Positions 48,441 to 61,525 are shown, numbered from the stretch's first letter. The stretch is 64,000 nucleotides of DNA from Sipunculus nudus (GCA_026874595.1 CM049321.1:49709297-49773296), one strand, 5' to 3'. Notes: generated from the letters alone by a model not told the origin. Numbers and translations: made by a program.

Positions 48441-49148
48441 TTAAACTCCCCTAAAAAATTGAAGGGGGCTAAGCCTGTCCATTGGTACCCTTTTGTCCGA
48501 TAAGGACAATTCGAAGTCCCCTACCTTGATGGGCTGGTGATTGGCATCACGCACCGTGAATTGTTGGCCGAACATAACATAGTCCCTCACGTCTCTGTGT
48601 TTAACTTTACTGCAGGGGTCAGCCTTGAGCGAAAATGGGTCGAAATAGCTCTTACCTCCGTTTCCGCTCGGAATATTATCACGCGGGCCGGTCTTATGGT
48701 CTGTCATCTCCAAGAGTTGGCAGAGCTTCGAGTAGTCCAGCTCGCCACTACCTGTGTGGTGATTTTCAAGCGAAAAGGTATTCTGTGGGGGCTGCTGGAT
48801 GGGCGCTGCCATGTCAGTTGCACCGTCGTCAGCGAATTCACCAAAAGACTGCGGTGGCCCGAGATTTCCCGGGGATGGGTCGTTGGTTTTGAGGTGAGCT
48901 TTGCAGTCCCGGTCTTTTGTATTCTGGTCTGTTTTTTGCTTAGAAGACACGTTCTCTTGCAGCGACGCGACAGCTTCCTGTAAAAGCAATATTTGTCCAA
49001 GCGACAACGCTTTGCCGAAATGCTTTTGAACGAGAGCTTCTGTTAGCATTTTACATCTCCTAAGTGAGGTGAACCCCGCCTCACTTAAAATGGTTACACA
49101 GTCCTCCGATAGTTCGTTATCCTCAATCCATTTACTAAAAGTCGACAT
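48441..49148 (-). CDS. Gag-like protein, N-terminal part (frameshifted)
   Basis: 235 residues starting MSTFSKWIEDNELSEDC. The first 65 or so residues form a compact helical SAM/death-fold-like region ('CVTILSEAGFTSLRRCKML'), followed by a leucine-rich helix, a Gln/Pro/Asp-rich low-complexity linker, and an end 'FELSLSDKRVPMDRLSPLQ'. The ATG is about 70 nt downstream of repeat A1, as expected for the first gene. It ends in TAA at 48441. The Gag C-terminal frame is open only after a TAG at about 48463, so a one-base slip within about 48443-48462 would join them. This is most simply an inactivating indel. Confidence 0.8.
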   Translation of the reverse strand: MSTFSKWIEDNELSEDCVTILSEAGFTSLRRCKMLTEALVQKHFGKALSLGQILLLQEAVASLQENVSSKQKTDQNTKDRDCKAHLKTNDPSPGNLGPPQSFGEFADDGATDMAAPIQQPPQNTFSLENHHTGSGELDYSKLCQLLEMTDHKTGPRDNIPSGNGGKSYFDPFSLKADPCSKVKHRDVRDYVMFGQQFTVRDANHQPIKVGDFELSLSDKRVPMDRLSPLQFFRGV

Positions 49149-49217
49149 TTTTACAGAGGACGCGAGTTAACACTATAATAGACCAGTTTGACACTGTCTG
49201 AAAACTTGGTAAAAGCA

Positions 49218-49391
49218 AATTTTCCCGGCAGAAAATGGCGCTGCTGCTTGCACCAATGCTGTGCGCAAAATGCTTACAATACTAATCATGTGACGCTGGT
49301 CACGAGGGTCAAATCTCCCCGCCTGAGCTACCACTAGCACGCTGCCGCCCCCCAGGTGTCCCTTTAAATACCTTTATAATATAAAAGGTAC
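49218..49391 (-). repeat. Split direct repeat A1 (outer 5' end, promoter side)
   Basis: 174 bp matching A2 at 41472-41645 apart from two positions. On the minus strand it opens with GTACCTTTTATATTATAAAG and contains 'tatttaaaggga', either of which could serve as a TATA-like element. It abuts genomic 'atatatcctacgaacac', which continues the site interrupted at 41204. Confidence 0.93.
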
Positions 49392-52166
49392 ATATATCCT
49401 ACGAACACTAGTCTATGTATTTCGCCTTTCCTTTAATTTGTGTACGAAAAAGGATTGGTTTATTATTAAGGTGTTAAGCTATATAGGTGAAGAATCCTAG
49501 CTTTTATCCAGGCCAAATATATAAAACAATTTTTATAGAACTCCAGAGGGCTTAATGATAACGCATCATTCTAAATGCGATGTTACCTATCATATCATTT
49601 TTCTACTTTTACCAACATACTGTAGCCTCTGTATAGATCACCTTTGTTTAAGCAATTGAGAAAACATGTTTCATGCATATTCCAATTGTAATAAGCATAT
49701 GAGTTAGACAGAGTCTGGTAAAAAATGCATGCAATTTCATGGAAATTTAAACATAAAAATATTATATATTCCTTTTCTAGGTTTATAAACGTATATAAAA
49801 TGACGTATTTCTGCGCCCATGTTTTAGGAATAATTAGGAACTTTGAATAATATATTTTATCAATGTCTTTCATTGCTTGAACAATAACGTATATTAATAA
49901 AAAATGTAGAGAACTAGGTCTGTAACTAAACTGACATGGGAAAACTGTCATATTCCTTTTATAATGCTTTTATTCAGAAACTTAATGCTCCCCAAAACCA
50001 TTTTTATTATGTGAAATTTACGCCTGGTACGTACAGAAAACATTAACCTTAGTGGTTATCGCAAACATATAGGAAAATAATCGCCTATAGGAGGTATAAC
50101 GTGTATAATAAATCTTGTGCAGAATAATAATGACTGGCTGAGCTGCTCTGACACAGTAATCCCGTGGGTTTCAAAAGTATCGTCGGAGATCTAATATTTT
50201 TACCCAGTAACATTCATGTCTAATTAAACCCTTATAAAACGTAGAAACCCTTTCTGCTAGCTTAATACGTCGTTTCGATGAAGGAATAATTTACCAATTA
50301 TGAATATCCTAAGATAACCAAATAAAATGTAAAATCCAAATATTTTCTTCTTGAAAACAGACGATGGACTTTGCATAAAAATACTGAGACAACTCTGTCG
50401 GTAAACAAGAGATCGGAGACGATCACCGATAAACAGTTATAAATTGCAAATACCTAAAAGGACCAGAATATTGTCTAGGAGCTCTGTTTCAAGGCCAGCT
50501 GTAAGGGAAGATCGACATGCTCAGACTACTAGGGTGACAACAAAGTCAGTCCCAGTATATTAAAACTTACGGTCATAGACAGAAGGCCGACGAACTACCC
50601 AAATAGATTTGATGGTAAAGTTCTTAACTGTGTAAAATATTGTATTTGTCATTGTTTATTCAAACAGTTATATAAATAATGACAACATATTCCGACTAAA
50701 AACTGTGCGCAATGAAATGTTTGTTGAAATGCATCGGAAGTTGTCATAACGAATATGAGCGTGTTTTATTACTCTACTATTTAAACCTCTAATGAGTCAC
50801 CTATTAGCCCCCCATGATGGAAAATATGGACAACCTGGTGAGAAAGTTTTCTTGAAAGGAAATATCTCGAATCTTGAACAATGTTTTTTTTCAAAGCTTC
50901 TATGCTTTACTTTGTGGCGCACAGACCAATGGACAACATACTTTTTTCGACTAGGAGGTTTTGCGTCTATTGGAAAGTTCTGACATGGCCGCTTAATACA
51001 TTTGTATAGATTATGTAATTGCTGACATTAAACAAAACAGATATTAGTTGACGAAACAGGAAAACAATATGGAGGAAAGGGGCAGGTTTATAACGGCCGT
51101 TTCTTTTGACCTTAAACATCAATATGTTTACGTCACGTTTGAACAGTTCTTACATTTTCAAATGTCCAGAAATTCTTATTTATATCTTCTATCCCGCTCT
51201 AAGCATTTTTTTACCTGGCGTTTGTTTTCATTATTGTTTATTATATAACATCTTACGACGTATGAAGACAGTGATATATATTTACTGTCAATTAGAACTG
51301 TGGACTGGACTCATTTTCTAATCATTTAAACAACAAATAAATTATTGATTGAAGGAGTGTTCCCTGAAAATCTTTAGGTACTTATAGTGCGCTTTCTTAG
51401 AAGATTAGACACTTATACACACAAAACTTAGGACCTGCTTCGAATTTACCTTTTTTTGTAAAATAGATTGAAAAAGGCCTTGTAATCGGACTTTGCTGCA
51501 TGCTATCTGTCTTTTTATGCTGTAATTATCTGCTGCTTTCAACAAGATGATTCATAACTTGTTGTTTAAAATCGTCTGAAATATATTTGTTTAAATTGAG
51601 GGTACTGTTCCCGCATGGCTGAAGGTCAAACATTACTAACAGACGACAAAAAGTAGTTATAAAGGAAATTTCTCATCTGAAGTATGGGCTGCCGCATCGT
51701 TCGTTTGAAGAACCCTTTCTTTTAACACCTTTCGTCACTCCCCTGGTGGACACCTGCAGAAAATATGTCAAATTATATTGTTACGCGGATCAGCAATTAT
51801 GCCACTCTTTTGATCTGAATTAAAAACTACACATTGATGAGACTGTTTCTAGATTAGAAGTGTATATCCTGCACTAGAGCATAGACGAGGGTGAACATAC
51901 CTAAACTGAACGAACAAAAGAATGAAGTTATTATGATTAGTATTTAATTTAACATATTGAAAATCGATAGTCTTAGAGTAGGTTATAATATAATCCATCC
52001 AACAAAATGTGTAAAGCATCTTGCTTTTTTTATATGTGTGGTACACTCAGTGACAGAAATCACAAACGGACAAATATTATACGTTTGCAGTTTGGCCATA
52101 ATAGTTCGCAGGTTACCGATTCTTGCGCGGTGTTATTTGTCTTCCATTTGACATGCTTGTATTGTA
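49392..52166. other. Duplication C copy 1, first part, no gene supported
   Basis: It is matched by 55572-58310. A frame at 50792-50983 with 'GKYGQPGEKVFLKG' is open in copy 1, but copy 2 differs in the length of a T run and is frameshifted there, so coding is not conserved. A module at 50455-50600 ('ggagctctgtttcaaggccagctgtaaggg...gacaacaaagtcagtccca') recurs elsewhere in the window. Confidence 0.55.
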
Positions 52167-52431
52167 CAAGTAGCTCCTAGGCTTTGGAATGCTCTAACCC
52201 AGAGCCCCAGAAACACAAATGTCATGACAACGTACTTAAAAAACAGCACTATAGACTTATCTATCTAACCTCAGTTATAATTGTCCTCTTGAAATATTAG
52301 AGTGTTAAAGTTCACTATATTTAGTGGTAACCGTAAATGTAATTGTAAATTAACTGCTTTAGAAAGTCATGTGATTTATCTACAACTTAGTTCTGTATAA
52401 TATCACATCAAGTGTTAATATAAAAATGTTC
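52167..52431 (+). mobile_element. 5'-truncated LINE tail, present only in duplication C copy 1
   Basis: Translation of 52171-52270 gives 'VAPRLWNALTQSPRNTNVM' then 'TTYLKNSTIDLSI' and a stop. This matches the conserved C-terminus of CR1/L2-type LINE proteins (AP-x-LWN-x-L-P, then F/Y-K-x-x-L-K). About 165 bp of 3' untranslated sequence follows. The corresponding site in copy 2 (about 58816) is uninterrupted ('tactgta/ctgaatttc'), so the insertion followed the duplication. No clear target duplication is seen. Confidence 0.75.
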
Positions 52432-54410
52432 CTGAATTTCATAAGTATGAAAGTAAGGTTTACAGGATTGAATACCACAGGGACGTAAATAACTGAGACA
52501 CAAACTCCTAATTAACTTGTTGGTGGAGAGAACATCTTTAATCATTTTGGAATCTGTGCGGAAATACCAGATTAATGACGTTGCCATGTGACAGGGATAA
52601 TTTAAATTTTCGGTAATTATCGTGTGTTTTATTGTGTTATTAGAACGCCGGCTTCATTGATTGTTATTATATGTTATTTATCCGACGGAGAGGATTTTCT
52701 TCCTACAAACGCCAACGCTCATCTAGTTATATTTTTTCCTCGTCAAGAATCTGCCAGCGCATCGTGTAGGAAGCAGCTGTAATTGATTATGATATTAAAA
52801 ATAACATAATAATGTTGGTTCTAATAAAAACATGCATAACGTAAGCATACACAACAGCTTGTGATAATCATTGTTAAGAATAAGGGAAATCTATTATTAT
52901 AGAAAACCCATTAATGCAAAAACTAAACCGTGCTTGCTTGAAAGCAGACCATGTAGGCAGCAATGCTTTCCGGTAGAATTAATTAGCTATGTTGTTGGAC
53001 TACCTCAAGGAGAGGCAGCGCTGTTTAGGACCTTTCATTCCGATCCGGCTGTCAGGATGATCTAGATGCAAAGTCTTGTATGTGACAACACAGTTCTAGT
53101 AAATTCCACCTTATAGACGGCATTAAGATTTCGATTATTTCCAAAACAATTTTCTTTTTTTTTACCTTACAATCTTGTACCTTATTTTCATTTATCTTGT
53201 TATATTTAAACACCCTTTCCTTGTTTAAATGTAAATATTACATGTATTTGCTTAGGTTTTCACTTTCTTTTACCCTATTTATATAGTTGCTACAGCACCT
53301 GTCACTTTGCGGTCAGTTTAAGAAACAATTTTAGATACAATGCTTTATGTCCCAAGCAGATATTATTTTATGTTATTTGTATTTACTGAAATTACTCACA
53401 GGTCTTGTAAAAAATATTGTTAAACGTCTGTTGTGGTTTCTGAATCGATAATGATTTAGACTTTGAGAATAAATATTCTTCTGTGATCCTTTTTAGTATA
53501 TCATCATTTCCCTGACAGAAGGTGTTTTGATGAATCTGATAAGAAGGTAATGTTTCAAAAGAAAAACACTATGGTCTTGACTAAATGTATAATTTCGTTA
53601 CAGTCCAAACTCATAAAATGACACAATATCTAATCATAAACAGGTACCATGATTTCTGTGAGAAGAAGCGTGTAGTCGTTGAATTCACCGACCTGATCTT
53701 AAACTCGTTATCCTAGATCTTGTGATTCTATTCACCACAAGGAATATAAGAAGGAAATACAAACACTGGTAAATCTTTGGATAAAGTCATGTCAGTAACG
53801 GCAGAAAAGTGTGCGCCTACGGTTGTTAACACTGACAGAAATCATATGGCTGCCCATGAGAAATTTATGCTTTTAGTTGATCGTTTCTCTCTAAGACTGT
53901 TTAATTAGCTGATAGGACAACTACCGAAGTATGGCCTCCAGTCACAGTCCATAACTTATTGGGAGTTGGCGATCTCGATTACAATAATTTTCTGCAGGGA
54001 TAATTTATTGCTGACGCCCTGTATCTCCTGTAAAATATGTCCTTGTAATCATGTCAATTATTTAATGATTTATTAATATGGATTATAATATATAGATTTT
54101 AATTAAATGTGTTTACTATAAAGCTTTGGATACTGAACATATAGTTTCATCTACATTTTGGATCACAGATAAGGGATTTTAACCAAGAATTTGGTCATAC
54201 TTTAAAAAGTGTATCGAAAGCAGTGGAAATATATTAATACAAGCCAGGAGAAATGTGCATCACAGGTGCCCACCAGAACAAAGGAAACTTCAGTCAACTT
54301 ATATCCACATCCACACCACCTTTCAGCTATATTGTCCAAATTAAGAATTTTCAATTTTCAAACTAATTTTTCTTATGCTATTCTGCTTTTGATGTCATTG
54401 TTTGGGAAGT
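52432..54410. other. Duplication C copy 1, later part, module relics
   Basis: It contains the recurring modules at about 52990-53120 ('ctacctcaaggagaggcagc...gctgtcagg...gtgacaacacag') and 53580-53960 ('aggtaccatgatttctgtgagaagaagcg...cccatgagaaatttatgcttttagttg...tgtttaattagctgatag'). Frames are interrupted. No gene is supported. Confidence 0.55.
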
Positions 54411-54544
54411 GTCGAACTGTATATATAGTGGAATTCCGGGCCGCGGACAACCCGCCTTACGGACACTTTTTTTGGGCCGACCCAGCGTTTTAACTCCCTT
54501 AAGAAACCCCTCTGGGGCGGACACATGATTCTTTGGAAAGTTTT

Positions 54545-54727
54545 GATATTTATCCATGTATCTGTGTGTCTATCTATCGATCTTTCTATCAATTTATCTG
54601 TCAATCTGTTTATCTAGGTCAGATTAATCACCCAATCGGACCCCATCGTACGCTAGCAGATCTGTCGTTCTGTCTTTCTATCTATCTATCTGTCTATCTA
54701 TCTATCTGTCTATCTATCTATCTATCA
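54545..54727. repeat. (TATC/TGTC)n microsatellite, copy 1
   Basis: Two stretches of TATC/TGTC repeats flank 'ggtcagattaatcacccaatcggaccccatcgtacgc'. The same arrangement is at about 61345-61525 in copy 2 with different repeat numbers. Confidence 0.9.
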
Positions 54728-55559
54728 TAAAACCTGACTCGACGGACAGAACCACAAAAGATCAGACACGTATCCCCACAGGTAAAAATATGACGTTATT
54801 TGTGCTATAAAGGTACTATATAAGTCATGATATGGTATTATACGGTATATTAAATAGAATACAAAAGTAAAGGATTAACACATAACGAAGCTTAACAAAG
54901 TCTGTGGCATTTCCTGAAAAACAAATCAATATTTTACCTATTCCAGTTTAATTCGGTGATTACAACACGTTCCTAGTAGTTCACAAAAGTCTGGTTCAGT
55001 AATAAACAGAAACCCATGGTGGTTCATTCATTGAACAAATTCATACAGACGTTCATTGCAGGTCCGCCGACGGAAAACGCTAAATAGTCCACTAGTTCAT
55101 GTTACGCTTTGCGGAGATGGCAACAGCCAGGAAATACTAATAATCAATCATCGGAGCATTCAGAGTGTTAGTCCTTTTTAGGGCAGTATGAGTCACTTGA
55201 CCAGTAATGGGCCATTGTCCGTTCGCTTACATCTGTTAGCCTTGATAATACAGTACAAAGGGTCTGGAAAACCAGGTTGCTTGGCATAAACAACGATGTC
55301 TTTACTTCAAATATAGAAAAAGTTAAGAAAAATAGGAAAGTAACAGACAAAATATAAAGAATTAACACTAAAGATATATACAGAGCCTTCAAACATTTTA
55401 GAAATATTGAAAAGAGATATGGATTGAGATTATCAAGAAATGTTACTTGAAGCGTTTCAGAATATTGAAAAAAAATGAGTGCTTATGTATTTACACACTG
55501 AGGGTTACTTGAAACCAGGTCCACCAGCATGTTCCTTTGTCCTTGTCAATAAACAATTG

Positions 55560-55583
55560 ACATGTTCTTCGCATATATCCTAC
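55560..55583. other. Empty target site of the Ngaro-like element
   Basis: 'gacatgttcttcgcatatatcc' here is continuous. In copy 1 the same sequence is split after 'gacatgttctttg' (41204) and resumes as 'catatatcc' or 'atatatcc' at 49391/49392. Only one shared base, C, is ambiguous, so insertion produced no target duplication longer than 1 bp. Confidence 0.93.
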
Positions 55584-58309
55584 TAACACTAGTCTATGTA
55601 TTTCGCCTTTCCTATAAATTTGTGTACGAAAAAGGATTGGTTTATTATTAAGGTGTTAAGCTATATAGGTGAAGAATCCTAGCTTTTATCCAGGCCAAAT
55701 ATATAAAACAAATTTTTATAGAACTCCAGAGGGCTTAATGATAACGCATCATTCTAAATGCAATGTTACCTATCATATCATTTTTCTACTTTTACCAACA
55801 TACTGTAGCCTCCGTATAGATCACCTTTGTTTAAGCAATTGAGAAAACCTGTTTCATGCATATTCCAATTGTAATAAGCATATGAGTAAGACAGAGTCTG
55901 GTAAAAATGCATACAATGATTTCATGGAAATCTAAACATAAAGAATTGTATAGTCCTTTTCTAGGATTATAAACGTATATAAAATGACGTATTACAGCGC
56001 CCATGTTTTAGGAATAATTAGGAACTTCGAATAAAATAGTTTATCAATGTCTTTCATTGCTTGAACCATAACATAATGATAAATAAATGAAGAGAAGAAA
56101 ATATTTCTGGCTGGGCAAATCACTCACTAGAGAGTAGAGAGCTATGTCTGCAACTAAACGGACATAAGAAAACTATCACATTCGAATCAATGGTTTTATT
56201 CAGAAACTAAATGCTCGCCAAAACCATTCCTATTATGTGAAATTTACGCCTGGTACGTACAGAAAACATTAACCGTAGTGGTGATCGCAAACATAGAAGA
56301 TAATCGCCTATAGCAGGTACAACGTGTATAATAAATCTTGTGCAGAATAATAATGACGGGCTGAGCTGCTCTGACATAGTGACCCCGTGGGATTCAAACG
56401 TATCGTCGGAGCTCTGATTTTTTTTTACCAAGAACCATTCATGTCTAATTAAACCCTTTATAAAACATAGAAACCCTTTCTGCTAGCTTAATACGTCGTT
56501 TCGATACAGGATTAATTTATCAATTATGAATATCCCAAGATAACCAAATAAAATGTAAAATCCAAATATTTTCTTCTTGAAAACAGACAATGGACTTTGT
56601 AGAAAAATACTTATACAACTCTGTCGGTAAACGAGAGACCGGAGACGATCACCGATAAAAAAATCAACAGTCTGTTTTGCAAATACCTAAAAGGATCAGA
56701 CTGTAGTCTAGGAGCTCTGTTTCAAAGCCAGCTGTAAGGGAGGATCGACATGCTCAGACTACTATGGTGACAACTAAGTCAGTCCCAATATATTAATACT
56801 TACGGTCATAGACAGAAGGCCGTCGAACTACACAAATAGATTTGCTGGTAAAGTTCTTAAGCGTGTAAAAATAGTGTATTTCTCATTGTTATATTCAAAC
56901 AGTTATATAAATGATGACAACATATTACGACTAAAAGCTGTGCGCAATGAAATGTTTGTTGAAATGCATCGGAAGTTGTCATCACGAATATAAGGGTGTA
57001 TCATTACTTTACTATTTAAACCTCTAATGATGGTCCCCCATGATGGAAAATATGGACAACCTGGTAAGAAAGTTTTCTTGAAAGGAAATATCTCGAATCT
57101 TGAACAATGTTTTTTTCAAAGCTTCTATGCTTTACCCTATGGCGCAGAGACCAATGGACAACATACTTTTTTCGACTAGGAGGTTTTGTGTCTATTTGAA
57201 AGTTTTGACATGGCCGCTTAATACATTTCTATAGATTATGAAATCGCTGACATTAAACAAAACAGATATTAGTTAACGAAACAGGAAAACAATATGGAGG
57301 AAAGGTTCAGGTTTATAACGGCCATTTCTTTTGGCTTTCTACAAATCAATACGTTTACGTCATGTTTGAACAGTTCATACATGTTCAAATGTCCATAATT
57401 CTTATTTATATCTTCTATCCGGCTCTAAGCGTTTGTTACCTGGCATTTGTTTTCATAATTGTTTATTATATTACATCTTACGACGTGTGAAGACAGTGAT
57501 ATATATTTACTGTCCATTAGAACTGTGGACTGGACCCATTTCCTAATCACTTAAATTCCTTTTATTTGTTTAACAGCAAATAAATCATTCATTGAAGGAG
57601 TGTTCCCTGAGAATCTCTAAGTACTTACAGTGCGCCTACTTAGAAGATTAGACACTAATACACACAAAACTTAAGACCTGCTTCAAATTTACATTTTTTT
57701 GGGGGGAAAATGGAAAAAGCGCCTTGTAATCGGACTATACTGCATGCCATCTGTCTTATTATGCTGTAATTATCTGCTGCATTCAACAAGGTGATTCATA
57801 ACTTGTTTAAAATCGTTAAAATATATTTTTTTAAGTTGAGGGTACTGTTCCCGCATGGCTGAGGGTCAAACATTACTAACAGACGACAGAAAGTAGTTAT
57901 AAACGGAAATTTCTCATCTGAAGTATGGGGTGCCGCATGGTTCCTTTGAAGAACCCTTTGTTTTAACACCCTTCATCACTCCCCTGGTGGACACCTGCAG
58001 AACATATGTCAACTTCCATGGTTACGCGGATCAGCAATTATGCCACTCTTTTGATCTGAATTACAAACTACACATTAATGAGACTGTTTCTAGATTAGAA
58101 GAGTGTATATCCTCCAATAGAGCATAGACGAGGATGAACATACCTAAACTGAACGAACAAAAGAATGATGTTATTATGATTGGTATTAAATTTAACATAT
58201 TTATAATTGATAGTCTTAGAGCAGTTGATAATATAATCTATCCAATTAAATGTGTAAGGCATCTTGTTTTTTTATACGTGTAGTACACTCAGTGACAGAG
58301 ATCACACAC

Positions 58310-58382
<73 letters not shown>

Positions 58383-58752
58383 AAATTTGCTTCTGTCATA
58401 TATCATGTTAAAGCGATCGTCTGGGGAGAAACATTATATAAATACAGATACAAAGAAATTTAGCTCAGGCTTCAGGCATGAGCAGGGTGAATAATTGTCC
58501 CTGTCAATTCGTTGGTTCTTCTCGAAAAGATATTAAACGTTTGCAGTATATCCCGAACATGCCTTGTAAGAGGTCTAAAAATATGGCGACATCTCTCATT
58601 AGCTAAAAGCCGTATCCCCGCTACAAAATCCGTACAAAATCCAATATAAGATTCAAGTAATAAGTTCTTAGTGCACAGAGGGAGCAGCACCAGATTATTT
58701 GATTGAAGCTCTTAATTGGCATCATAGAAAAACAGCATAGGCCAGTAATAGT
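58310..58752. other. (TA)n plus block present only in duplication C copy 2
   Basis: A pure (TA)n run (about 58315-58379) is followed by about 370 bp absent from copy 1 at about 52070. The minus strand is open for 72 codons ('LLLPLCTKNLLLESYIGF...'). I do not recognise a family. It may be a transposon fragment. Confidence 0.6.
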
Positions 58753-60039
58753 TTGCAAGTTATTGATTCTTGCGCGGTGTTATTTGTCTTCTATTTGACA
58801 TTCTTGTACTGTACTGAATTTCATAAGTATGAAAGTAAAGTTTACAGGACTGAATACCAGTAGGTTAATAAATGAGACACAAACTCCTAATGAACTTGCT
58901 GGTGGAGAGAACATCTTTAATCATTTTGGAATCTGTGCAGAAATACCAGATTAATCACGTTGCCAGGTGACAGGGATAATTTAAATTTGCGGTACTTATC
59001 GTGTGGTTTTTTTTGTGTTATGAGAACGCCGGCTTCATTTATTGTTATTATGTGTTCTTTATCCGACGGAGAGGATTTTCTTCCTACAAACGCCAACGCT
59101 CATCTAGTTGTTTTTTCCTTGTCAAGAATCTGCAAGCGCATCGTGTAGGAAGCAGCTCTAATTGATTATGATATTAAAAATAACATACTTAATAATGTTG
59201 GTTATAATAAAAACATGCATAACGTAAACATACACAATAGCTTGTGATCATCATTGTTAAAAATAAGGGAAATCTGTTATTATAGAAAACCCATTGAATG
59301 CCAAAAACTAAATTGTGCTTGCATGAAACCAAACCATGTAGGTAGCAATAACAATGTTTTCCGGTAGCATTAATTAGCCATGTTGTTGGAATACCTCAAG
59401 GAGAGGGAGCACTGTTTAGGAGCTTTCATTCCGATCCGGCTTTCAGGATCTAGGTGCAAAGTCTTTTATGTTACAATACAGTTCCAGTAAATTCCACCTT
59501 ATAGACGAAATAAGAATTTCGATTATTTCAAAAACAATTTTCATTTTTTACTTATAATCTTGTACCTTATTTTCATTTATCGGGATATATTTGAACCACC
59601 TTTCCTTGCTTAAATGTAAATATTACATGTATTTGCTTAGGTTTTCACTTTCTTTAAACCCTATTTATTTAGTTGCTACAGCACCTGTCATTTTGCGGTC
59701 AGTTTAAGAAACAATTTTAGATACAATGCTTTATGTCCCAAGCAGATATTATTTTATGTTATTTGTATTTACTGAAATTTCGATACTTGTTCCAATATTA
59801 CTCACAGGTCTTGTAAGTAAATATTGTTAAACGTCTGTTATGATTTCTGAATCGATAGTGATGAAATTTTGAGAATGAAAATTCTTCCGTGATGCTTTAT
59901 AGTATATAATCATTTCCCTGACAGAAGGTACTTTGATAAATCTGATAAGAAAGTAATGTTTCAAAAGAAAAAACACTATGCTCTTGACTAAATGTATAAT
60001 TTTTGTACAGTCAAAACTCATACAATGGCACAATATCAA

Positions 60040-60352
60040 ATCGTAAACAGGTACCATGATTTCTATGAGAAGAAGCGTGTGGTCGTTGAATTCACCGAAC
60101 TCATTATCCCAGATCTTGTGATTCCACAAGGAATATATGAAGGAAATGCAAACACTGGTAAATCTGTGGATAAAGTCATGTCAGTAACGGCAGAAAAGTG
60201 TGCGCCTACGGTTCTTACCACTGACAGAAAACATATGGCTGCCCATGAGAAATTTATGCTTTTAGTTGATCGTTTCTCTCTAAGACTGTTTAATTAGCTG
60301 ATAGTACAACTACCGAAGTATGGCCTCAAGTCACATTCCATTACTTATTGGG
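60040..60352 (+). repeat. Recurring modules in duplication C copy 2
   Basis: 'aggtaccatgatttctatgagaagaagcgtgtgg', 'atgaaggaaatgcaaacactgg', 'gtcatgtcagtaacgg', 'cccatgagaaatttatgctttt' and 'tgtttaattagctgatag' recur in the same order at 53640-53960 and, more decayed, at 62940-63372. A 101-codon open frame here (59992-60297) is broken in both other copies. Confidence 0.8.
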
Positions 60353-60709
60353 AGTTGGCGATCTCGATTACAATAACTTTCTGCAGGGATAATTTATTGC
60401 TGACGCCCTGTATCCCATGGAAAATATGTCTTTGTAATCATGTCAATTATTTAATGCTTTATTAATATGGATTAAAATATCTGGATTTTAATTAAATGTT
60501 TTAACTATAAGGTCTTGCATACTGTGCATATAGTTCCATCAACATTTTGGATCACAGATAAGGGATATTAACCAAGAATTTGATCATACTTTGATAAGTG
60601 TTTCGAAAGCAATAAAAATAAATTAATCAAAGCCAGGAGAAATATGCATCACAGGTGCCCACCAGAACAAAGGAATTTTCAAGCAGGCGGGGTCAACTTA
60701 TATCGACAT

Positions 60710-61107
60710 CCCATTCGGTAACTGAAACCAAGTACAAAGTAATATAATGCTAGTGATTGATAATGGTCTCCATTGTTCTGTATCCAAAATGGTGAAGAAA
60801 CCTTCAAAGAAAACATTATGGCGATCAAGATCAACTCGAAACTTTACTGGCATGATTCTCAGGTATAACCCGAATCCTAAATAAAATATCATCAACACAT
60901 TTCCGTATCTTTAAGAGTAAAGTTGTAAACAAACACACCAATGAATGGCTACAAATATAAAGTATGTCTTGCACCTAGTGGAGTTATAGATAAAGGGACC
61001 TATTTACAAGGCATGATAAATATACATGATGTATAGTATTTTAGTTAAAAGTTAATGGCATCTTAATTGCACCGGTCATGTTCAGTAGTGCAAAACATGT
61101 ACTTAGT
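60710..61107. other. Block present only in duplication C copy 2
   Basis: In copy 1 'cttatatccacatcc' is followed at once by 'acaccacctttcagct' (about 54312). In copy 2 about 400 bp lie between. There are no terminal repeats. A deletion from copy 1 is as likely as an insertion here. Confidence 0.7.
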
Positions 61108-61344
61108 ATGCACACCACCTTTCAGCTAAACTGTCCAAATTAAGAATTTTCAATTTTCAAACTAATTTTTCTTATGTAATTCTGCTTTTAATCTAATTGT
61201 TTGGGAAGTGTCGGGCTGTATATATAGTGGAATCCCGGGCCGCGGACAACCCGTCTTACGGAAACTTTTTTGGGCCGACCCAGCGTTTTAACTACCTTAA
61301 GAACCCCTCTGGTGCGGACACATGAATCTTTGGAAAGCTTTGAT

Positions 61345-61525
61345 ATCTATCCATGTATCTGTCTGTCTATCTATCTATCTTTCTACCTATTTTTCTGTCA
61401 ATCTGTTTATCTAGGTCAGATTAATCACCCAATCGGACCCCATCGTACGCTAGCAGATCTGTCGTTCTGTCTTTCTATCTATCTATCTGTCTATCTATCT
61501 ACCTATCTATCTATCTATCTATCAT
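61345..61525. repeat. (TATC/TGTC)n microsatellite, copy 2
   Basis: Partner of 54545-54727. The TATC run is longer in this copy. Confidence 0.9.

Noticed and set aside
48537-48983. 148-codon plus-strand frame
   Set aside because: It is antisense to the Gag-like gene, which has far better protein features.
50792-50983. Collagen-like GKYGQPGEKVFLKG frame
   Set aside because: Only one G-x-x-like stretch is present. The duplicate at about 57.03 kb is frameshifted by a different T-run length.
59992-60297. 101-codon plus-strand frame that looks protein-like
   Set aside because: The same module at 53.6 kb and 63.0 kb has stops and frame-changing indels, so coding is not conserved.
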